A DNA stretch of 33,758 nt. Origin: Thermoleophilaceae bacterium (GTDB lineage Bacteria; Actinomycetota; Thermoleophilia; Solirubrobacterales; Thermoleophilaceae). A program made the translations under genes and the position numbers. Under the pieces are notes generated by a model, which saw only the letters and a list, made by a program, of their open reading frames with translations, did not search any database and was not told where the DNA came from. Numbering within the stretch: position 1 is the stretch's first letter; each line of letters opens with the position of its first letter. The stretch is from positions 1 to 33,758 of the forward strand of contig JAFGJG010000101.1 of assembly GCA_016929195.1 (NCBI GenBank), in the 5' to 3' direction. Shown piece by piece: positions 29,240 through 33,758 of the stretch.

Positions 29240-30417
29240 AGGAGCTCGACCTCGACCGTGTCGCCGGCCGTCAGCGCGCCCTCGCCGGCGGGGATCAGCG
29301 CCAGGCCGTCCGCCCCGAGCATCGAGGTGAGCTGGTGCGAGCCCTGCGGGCCCGTCGGCGTCGCCCGCAGCTCGCCGTCGCCGCCGAGGCGCACGCGCAC
29401 GGCCTGCTCGCGCCCCGGGTTCCGCCTGACCTCCTCGGCAAGCACCGCGCCGACCCTGCGCGCGGCCGGGTCGGCGCCCTGCAGCGCGGCGAGCGCCGGC
29501 CGCACGAACAGCTGGAAGGTGACCATCGCCGAGACGGGGTTGCCGGGCAGCCCGAAGGCGAGGGTGCCGTCGCGCACGCCGAACCAGGTCGGCTTGCCGG
29601 GCCGCAGCCGCACGCCCCAGAAGCGCTCCTCCACGCCGAGCTCCGCCATCGTCGTGCGCACGTGGTCGTGCGGGCCGACCGAGACGCCGCCGGACACGCA
29701 CACCACGTCGGCCTCGCCGAGCGCCCCCGCGAGCGCCGCGCGCGTGCCGTCGGCGGTGTCGGGCGCGCTCTCGACGCCGGTGAGGGCGGCGCCTGCACGC
29801 TCCACCTGCGCGGCGAGCGCGTACCCGTTCGAGCTGTAGATGCCGCCGGGCTCGAGCGGCTCGCCGGGGCGCGCCAGCTCGTCGCCGGTCACCACGAGCG
29901 CCACCCGCGGGCGGTTCGCACAGGCCAGCACCGCGTGCCCGAGCGAGGCCGCCACACCCAGCTCGGCCGGTCCGAGCGGCGTGCCGGAGCGGAGGACCAC
30001 GTCCCCCGGGCGTACGTCCTCGCCCGCGTACCTGATGTTGGCGCCCTGGCGCGTCTCGGGAACGCGCACGCGGTCGCCGGCATCCTCGGTCCGCTCGACC
30101 GGCACCACCGCGTCGGCCCCCTCGGGGACCACCGCGCCGGTGGAGATCCGCACGGCGCTCCCGGGCTCGAGCCGGGCGCCGAAGGGGTGTCCCGCGCGCG
30201 ACTCGCCGACGACGGGAAGGTCCGCCTCCGGCCCGGCCACGACCGCAAAACCGTCCATCGCGGAGCTGTCGAACGGCGGCACCTGCATGTCCGCGACGAC
30301 CTCCGCCGCGAGCACGCGACCGAGCGCCCGCTCGACGGGCACGTCCTCCGCTGCGAGCGGCCTCGCCTCGGCAAGCACCCGCTCGCGGGCCTCCTCGATG
30401 GCGAGCGGCCTGCTCAC
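29236..30417 (-). CDS. moeA: Molybdopterin molybdenumtransferase
   Basis: Inserts molybdenum into adenylylated molybdopterin in molybdenum cofactor synthesis; 393 residues. MoeA N-terminal domain: VERALGRVLAAEVVADMQVP then FDSSAMDGFAV and RISTGAVVPEGADAVVPVE. Central MoCF-binding domain: VALVVTGDELARPGEPLEPG, SSNGYALAAQVERAG, SGGVSVGPHDHVRTTMAELG, and GLPGNPVSAMVTFQLFVRPA. C-terminal domain IV is complete. GTG at 30417 is chosen: a TACATT box ends exactly 6 nt upstream, so the mRNA should be leaderless, and a TTGCGC/TTTGCG -35-like hexamer lies 16-17 nt further up. No other moa/moe genes are nearby. Confidence 0.93.
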   Translation of the reverse strand: MSRPLAIEEARERVLAEARPLAAEDVPVERALGRVLAAEVVADMQVPPFDSSAMDGFAVVAGPEADLPVVGESRAGHPFGARLEPGSAVRISTGAVVPEGADAVVPVERTEDAGDRVRVPETRQGANIRYAGEDVRPGDVVLRSGTPLGPAELGVAASLGHAVLACANRPRVALVVTGDELARPGEPLEPGGIYSSNGYALAAQVERAGAALTGVESAPDTADGTRAALAGALGEADVVCVSGGVSVGPHDHVRTTMAELGVEERFWGVRLRPGKPTWFGVRDGTLAFGLPGNPVSAMVTFQLFVRPALAALQGADPAARRVGAVLAEEVRRNPGREQAVRVRLGGDGELRATPTGPQGSHQLTSMLGADGLALIPAGEGALTAGDTVEVELL

Positions 30418-30423
30418 GCGGCG

Positions 30424-30452
30424 AATGTATGACACAACGACTTGCGCGCAAA
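30424..30452 (-). promoter_or_regulatory. Leaderless promoter of moeA
   Basis: On the minus strand TTTGCG/TTGCGC (about 30452-30446), a 16-17 nt spacer, then TACATT (30429-30424), 6 nt before the moeA GTG. Spacing fits a sigma-A promoter with transcription starting at the start codon. Confidence 0.5.
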
Positions 30453-30491
30453 TTCCGGCACGGTCCCGCCGTTTTCGGGGGTAGGATCGTA

Positions 30492-31511
30492 ATGCCGCCA
30501 CGGACGTCCGGTGTACGAACTGATCGCCGTCTCATGACACCCATCCGGGGCCCTCTTGCGCGGGTCGACCGCTCCAGGGAGGAGCTCGCCAAGGCATTCC
30601 TGGTGCGGCTGATCGAACGCGCGTCTCTCGACGAGATCCGCGAGCTGCCGACCGAGCGGATCGCGCGCGAGCTTCCGGAGCTGATCAGCGACATCCTCAA
30701 GTCGGTCGCGAGCAACGGCTCCGACCCGTACAAGCTCGACGACGCCCAGGTCGAGCGCGCCGCCTCCCTCGCCGGGCTGCGCGGCGGGCGCGACGCCTCG
30801 GTGGCCGAGGTCGCGCGCGACGTGGCCTCGCTCCAGGCGGTGCTCGTCAAGGCGCTGCGCGAGGAGCTGGCCGAGAACGACCCGGAGCAGTTCGCCGACG
30901 CGGTGGAGCATCTCGTGGACGCGGCCGGCGCGATCCAGGCGGCGGTCACCGAGGAGCTGGTGCGGAGCCGCTCGCGCGAGCTCGAGTCCCAGGCGAACAC
31001 GGACGCGCTCACCGGCCTCGGCAACCTGCGCGCGCTTCAGCGCGAGATCGCGCACCTGCTCGACCTCCACAAGCGCTACGGGCATCCGTTCGGGCTGCTC
31101 CTGATGGACGTGGACGGCCTCAAGCGCATCAACGACTCGCACGGCCACCAGGCGGGCGACCGCGTGCTCATGCAGGTGGCGATGTCGGTGCGCCGGTCGA
31201 TCCGCTCGGTCGACATCGCCGCCCGGATCGGCGGCGACGAGTTCTGCGTGCTCGCCCCCGAGCAGGACGCCGCGAACGCGCTGAAGCTGGGCGAGCGCCT
31301 CAACGCCGCCGCCGCGGAGGAGGTGGCCACCCCGGACGACCCGCCCGTGGGCCTCTCGATCGGCGCGGTCTCCTGCCCCGAGCACGGCACCGACGCGGAG
31401 ACCCTCATCGACGTGGCCGACAAGGCGATGTACCGCGCGAAGGCGGCCGGCGACGGCGTCGCGCTGGGCGAGGTTCCGCCGGCCGAGGTCGCCGAAGAGG
31501 CGAAGACCTAG
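30492..31511 (+). CDS. GGDEF-domain diguanylate cyclase
   Basis: A 339-residue c-di-GMP synthase. The N-terminal helical region (about 20-165) carries REELAKAFLVRLIERASLDE and resembles signalling-dimer modules. The cyclase domain begins NTDALTGLGNLRALQREIAH (about 175) and has an intact active site RIGGDEFCVL (GGDEF 247-251). The inhibitory I-site is RSVD (238-241), five residues before GGDEF. LMDVDGLKRINDSHGHQAGD is the metal/GTP region. The ATG at 30492 has AGGA 5 nt upstream. An in-frame ATG at 30534 is an alternative, with TAGGAT (30482-30487) then as its -10 box. No membrane segment. Divergent from moeA. Confidence 0.9.
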   Translation: MPPRTSGVRTDRRLMTPIRGPLARVDRSREELAKAFLVRLIERASLDEIRELPTERIARELPELISDILKSVASNGSDPYKLDDAQVERAASLAGLRGGRDASVAEVARDVASLQAVLVKALREELAENDPEQFADAVEHLVDAAGAIQAAVTEELVRSRSRELESQANTDALTGLGNLRALQREIAHLLDLHKRYGHPFGLLLMDVDGLKRINDSHGHQAGDRVLMQVAMSVRRSIRSVDIAARIGGDEFCVLAPEQDAANALKLGERLNAAAAEEVATPDDPPVGLSIGAVSCPEHGTDAETLIDVADKAMYRAKAAGDGVALGEVPPAEVAEEAKT

Positions 31512-31544
31512 CGCGCGGGGCGGGCGCCGAGGACGCGGGACCTG

Positions 31545-31567
31545 AAAAAGGGGCCTATATGGCCCCC
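31545..31567 (-). terminator. Intrinsic terminator downstream of the response regulator gene
   Basis: On the minus strand GGGGCC, loop ATATA, GGCCCC, then five T (31549-31545). It lies 30 nt beyond the response-regulator stop (31597) and in the gap before the convergent GGDEF stop. The stem could also slow plus-strand transcription, but the U-tract is only on the minus strand. This is the best conventional terminator in the window. Confidence 0.8.
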
Positions 31568-31596
31568 AATTCCGGTCTCGTCGGCTGTGCGAGGGG

Positions 31597-32226
31597 TCAG
31601 TCGATCATGCCGTGGCGGATCCCGATCGCCACGGCCTGAGTGCGGGTCGAGGCCTCGAGCTTCGCCAGGATCCGCTTCGTATGGGTGCGGACCGTCTCGG
31701 TGGAGAGGCCGAGGCGCTGGGCCACGGCGTCGGTCTGCATCCCGTCGGCGAGCATCTGGAGGATCTCGCGCTGACGCGCGCTGAGGGTCTTGTCGGACTC
31801 GTCGAGGACGATCGACGACGAGAGGCCGGGATCGACGTAGAACTCACCCGAGCGCGCCGCGTCGATCGCCCGGATCAGGTCCTCCGAGGGGGAGTCCTTG
31901 CGGACGTAGCCCTTCACGCCGGCCTTGAGCGCCTCGGCCAGCAGGCGCGCGCCGCCATCTGACGTGAAGACCACGATCGGGGCCGCCAGGCGGCCGGCCA
32001 GGCGGCTCACGACGTTGCCGATGTCAGGGTCGACCTTCCACGGATCGACGATCACAACGTCGGGCACGTCGTCGCCGAGAGCTTCGAACGCCTCCTCGAC
32101 CGAGGCCGCGTCGAGCACGGTGGCACCTGCGAACGCGTCGCCCAGCACCGACCTGACCCCTGCCCTGACAACCGGGTGGTCGTCGACGATCAAGCAACGC
32201 GGCGGATCCTTCGCTCCGCTCGGCAT
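31597..32226 (-). CDS. NarL/FixJ family response regulator
   Basis: A 209-residue two-component regulator. The receiver domain (about 10-120) has the acidic pair in CLIVDDHPVVRAGV, the phospho-acceptor Asp in VVIVDPWKVD, the Thr in IVVFTSDGG and Lys in GYVRKDSP. The C-terminal LuxR-type HTH (about 145-205) reads LSARQREILQMLADG, then AVAQRLGLSTETVRTHTKRI, LAKLEAS. ATG at 32226 (MPSGAKDPPRCLIV) is chosen because TATGCT ends 7 nt upstream, and this gives the usual family length. No sensor kinase is adjacent, so it is an orphan here. A terminator follows. Confidence 0.92.
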   Translation of the reverse strand: MPSGAKDPPRCLIVDDHPVVRAGVRSVLGDAFAGATVLDAASVEEAFEALGDDVPDVVIVDPWKVDPDIGNVVSRLAGRLAAPIVVFTSDGGARLLAEALKAGVKGYVRKDSPSEDLIRAIDAARSGEFYVDPGLSSSIVLDESDKTLSARQREILQMLADGMQTDAVAQRLGLSTETVRTHTKRILAKLEASTRTQAVAIGIRHGMID

Positions 32227-32233
32227 CGAGCGC

Positions 32234-32239
32234 AGCATA
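32234..32239 (-). promoter_or_regulatory. Leaderless promoter of the response regulator
   Basis: TATGCT on the minus strand ends 7 nt before the ATG at 32226. An upstream in-frame ATG reading is possible but would place the -10 box inside the coding region, so the shorter form is preferred. Confidence 0.5.
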
Positions 32240-32304
32240 CCCTTGTTCAAGGTGCCGTTCACCATTGCGGTGTAAGGCGGGGAACCGCTGGCGGGCACAT
32301 GCCC

Positions 32305-32667
32305 TCAGGGCCTGGGCAGGCGACGCAGAACTTCCTGGGCGAGACCCGTGCCGATCTTGACGCCGGTCCCCACCGCCTTGGCCGCGGCGCGAGCGGCATC
32401 CCCGAGCGGATCGCCCGCCGGGGGCTCCGGGGCCTCCGGGTCGGGCACGGGCTCGGTGACGGGCCGCGGCGGCGGCTCCTTGATCGGGCGCGCCGGGCGC
32501 GGCTTGGCGGCTGCGCGCGGCTTCGGCTTCGGCTTCGGCGGCCCCTGCTCGGATGCCTTCGCGGCCTTCTCCGCCGCATCGGCCGGGCGGGCGCTGCGGC
32601 GCTTGTCGCTGCGCGTGCCGGGCCGGGAGCGGGGGAGGTTGCCGAGAACGCTCTTGTCGTCGCTCAT
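32305..32667 (-). CDS. Pro/Lys/Ala-rich protein of unknown function
   Basis: A 120-residue protein that starts MSDDKSVLGNLPRSRPGTRS. It has a low-complexity central part (GPPKPKPKPRAAAKPRPARP; EPPPRPVTEPVPDPEAPEPP) and ends in an amphipathic or hydrophobic helix, DAARAAAKAVGTGVKIGTGL, followed by AQEVLRRLPRP. The disordered linker plus C-terminal helix suggests a tether or membrane-associating tail; no family recognised. ATG at 32667 has a TAGACT box ending 8 nt upstream. Divergent from rpoD, 257 bases away. The coding frame is supported by the leaderless promoter and the low-complexity pattern, but function is unknown. Confidence 0.65.
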   Translation of the reverse strand: MSDDKSVLGNLPRSRPGTRSDKRRSARPADAAEKAAKASEQGPPKPKPKPRAAAKPRPARPIKEPPPRPVTEPVPDPEAPEPPAGDPLGDAARAAAKAVGTGVKIGTGLAQEVLRRLPRP

Positions 32668-32924
32668 CGCCGGGCAGTCTAGAGTGAGTGGCGGGACCTG
32701 GAGCCCCGGGGTTCCTGCGCCGATCAAGTGGCGCAGGAGGACTTGGAACGGGATATGTGTATCTCGACCGGGGATCGTGGGTAGAACCAATTGGCTGACT
32801 GGCTAGTCAGCGGAATTTCCGCTTTCCGACGCTTGACTTCACTATCCGTAGCTCTATTCTCTTCGGGCCTGTCTAGATGGGCCCGGCGCCCGTGCGCTGG
32901 GTCCTGCTTGCTGCAAGGAACGAG
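32668..32924. promoter_or_regulatory. Structured rpoD upstream region
   Basis: This is the longest gene-free stretch, 257 bases. It holds TAGACT (minus, 32681-32676) and an overlapping plus-strand TAGAGT (32680-32685). A perfect 9-bp hairpin TCCTGCGCC/GGCGCAGGA (32713-32721 and 32730-32738) contains an AGGAGG in its 3' arm. A 7-bp hairpin GCTGACT/AGTCAGC (32794-32800 and 32805-32811) overlaps a palindrome GCGGAA-T-TTCCGC (32810-32822). A strong promoter TTGACT-16 nt-TATTCT (32833-32838 and 32855-32860) sits 65 nt before the rpoD start. No open reading frame of note. Confidence 0.6.
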
Positions 32925-33758
32925 ATGTCTGTAGCTGAACTGCAAGAGCTCGAGGAGGTCAAGCTCCTCGTCGCGAAGGGCCAGCAGACCGGAACCCTGA
33001 CCTTCGCGGAAGTGGCCACCGCGCTGTCCGAGGTCGAGCTCGACGAGGGCGACATCGAGGAGCTGCACGGCTACTTCGAGAAGTCCGAGATCGAGCTCGT
33101 CGAGGAGGACCCGACGCATGCCGCGCCCGAGGTCGAGCGCGCGGTCGACCGCCGCAGCCGGCGGAAGGCCAAGACCGCGATCGACCTGAAGCCGGACATG
33201 ACCACCGACTCCCTTCAGCTGTTCCTGAAGGACATTGGCAAGGTCCGGCTGCTCACGGCGCAGGAGGAGGTCGATCTCGCCAAGCGCATCGAGCGCGGCG
33301 ACCTCGACGCGAAGCAGAAGATGGTCGAGTCGAACCTCCGCCTGGTCGTCTCGATCGCCAAGAACTACCGGAACCAGGGGCTGCCCTTCCTCGATCTGAT
33401 CCAGGAGGGCACGCTGGGCCTGGTCCGCGCGGCCGAGAAGTTCGACTACCGCAAGGGCTTCAAGTTCTCGACCTACGCCACCTGGTGGATCCGCCAGGCG
33501 ATCGCCCGCGCGCTCGCCGACAAGGCGCGCACGATCCGCATCCCGGTGCACGTGGTCGAGAAGCTCAACAAGATCGGCCGCGCCGAGCGCAAGCTCGTGA
33601 CCGAGCTCGGCCGCGAGCCCACCCCGGACGAGATCGCCGAGCACACCGGCATCGAGCCCGAGGAGGTCGAGTCGATCAAGCGCTCCGCGCAGGCCCCGGT
33701 CTCGCTCGAGAAGCCGGTCGGCGACGAGGAGGAGTCGGAGTTCGGGCAGTTCATCGCC
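32925..33758 (+). CDS. rpoD: RNA polymerase primary sigma factor (partial, C-terminus outside window)
   Basis: The first 278 codons of a group-1 sigma-70 factor. Region 1.1-like N-terminus: [20 protein letters not shown], then [20 protein letters not shown]. Region 1.2: [20 protein letters not shown]. Region 2: [39 protein letters not shown], then the -10 recognition and melting helix [20 protein letters not shown]. Region 3 begins [20 protein letters not shown]. Regions 3 (end) and 4 lie beyond the window. ATG at 32925 has AAGGA 5 nt upstream; an in-frame GTG at 32892 is possible but lacks a ribosome site. The presence of region 1.1 and its length favour the housekeeping factor. Confidence 0.93.
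   Translation, partial: MSVAELQELEEVKLLVAKGQQTGTLTFAEVATALSEVELDEGDIEELHGYFEKSEIELVEEDPTHAAPEVERAVDRRSRRKAKTAIDLKPDMTTDSLQLFLKDIGKVRLLTAQEEVDLAKRIERGDLDAKQKMVESNLRLVVSIAKNYRNQGLPFLDLIQEGTLGLVRAAEKFDYRKGFKFSTYATWWIRQAIARALADKARTIRIPVHVVEKLNKIGRAERKLVTELGREPTPDEIAEHTGIEPEEVESIKRSAQAPVSLEKPVGDEEESEFGQFIA

Noticed and set aside
32735-32784. Leader peptide of nine codons (ATG at 32755) served by AGGAGG upstream of rpoD
   Set aside because: The AGGAGG is 14 nt from the ATG and lies inside a hairpin arm. Spacing is too long for confident translation.
32701-32815. tRNA or tRNA-like structure upstream of rpoD
   Set aside because: Two hairpins are present, but no acceptor stem, T-loop consensus or anticodon arrangement can be formed.

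Overview
This 33.8 kb window is GC-rich (about 70% or more) and densely packed, with no mobile element, phage block, CRISPR array, rRNA or tRNA that I can see. Gene content and style point to a high-GC actinobacterium, probably in or near Thermoleophilia/Solirubrobacterales. The clues are the three-subunit transhydrogenase, a KorAB ferredoxin oxidoreductase, egtB-egtD, an actinobacterial-type dodecin, an EAL-DICT protein, GTG starts, and TANNNT -10 boxes sitting directly in front of start codons. The lineage is an inference. I see about 32 genes, and no gene-free stretch exceeds 300 bases.

Layout. 1-2226 (-): proton-translocating transhydrogenase pntAA-pntAB-pntB, with pntB cut by the window edge. 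2282-3736 (+): secreted DUF1254/DUF1214 protein. 3767-6702 (+): korA-korB, 2-oxoacid:ferredoxin oxidoreductase. 6715-9126 (-): mtnA, then an overlapping DUF1152 gene, then a GNAT acetyltransferase. 9175-12822 (-): a four-gene osmoprotectant ABC importer (ATPase with CBS pair, two permeases, lipoprotein receptor). 12857-14489 (-): a small unknown gene and a secreted tail-fibre-like protein. 14542-18115: sulfurtransferase and alcohol dehydrogenase (divergent), a lipase-like hydrolase and a quinone oxidoreductase (divergent). 18112-20108: a TetR regulator divergent from an NTF2-like gene and an alpha/beta hydrolase with an aspartate nucleophile. 20109-20302: a long hairpin and three 52-bp repeats. 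20303-22271 (-): 3-hydroxyacyl-CoA dehydrogenase-like SDR and thiolase, consistent with the last two steps of beta-oxidation. 22379-24612 (+): a His/Cys-rich lipoprotein and an EAL-DICT c-di-GMP protein. 24590-26769 (-): egtB-egtD (ergothioneine). 26813-28583: dodecin (-), a membrane protein and glpX FBPase (+). 28580-30417 (-): moeA and an overlapping unknown gene. 30492-31511 (+): GGDEF diguanylate cyclase. 31597-32667 (-): NarL-type response regulator and a Pro/Lys/Ala-rich protein. 32925-end (+): primary sigma factor rpoD, cut by the window edge.

Functionally this is core redox and energy metabolism (Pnt, Kor, FBPase, beta-oxidation), stress and osmotic protection (osmoprotectant importer, ergothioneine, dodecin) and signalling (c-di-GMP synthesis and breakdown, response regulator, sigma factor).

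The most striking non-coding signal is promoter architecture. Many starts have a TANNNT hexamer ending 6-8 nt before the ATG or GTG, as expected for leaderless mRNAs. Several divergent pairs share or mirror one symmetric -10 box: 15357-15363, 17159-17168, 2258-2273 and 27049-27066. Other signals worth checking are the GNRA-loop hairpin repeats at 20171-20302, a hairpin over the start codon of the EAL-DICT gene, an apparently orphan terminator antisense to egtB, and structured DNA upstream of rpoD.
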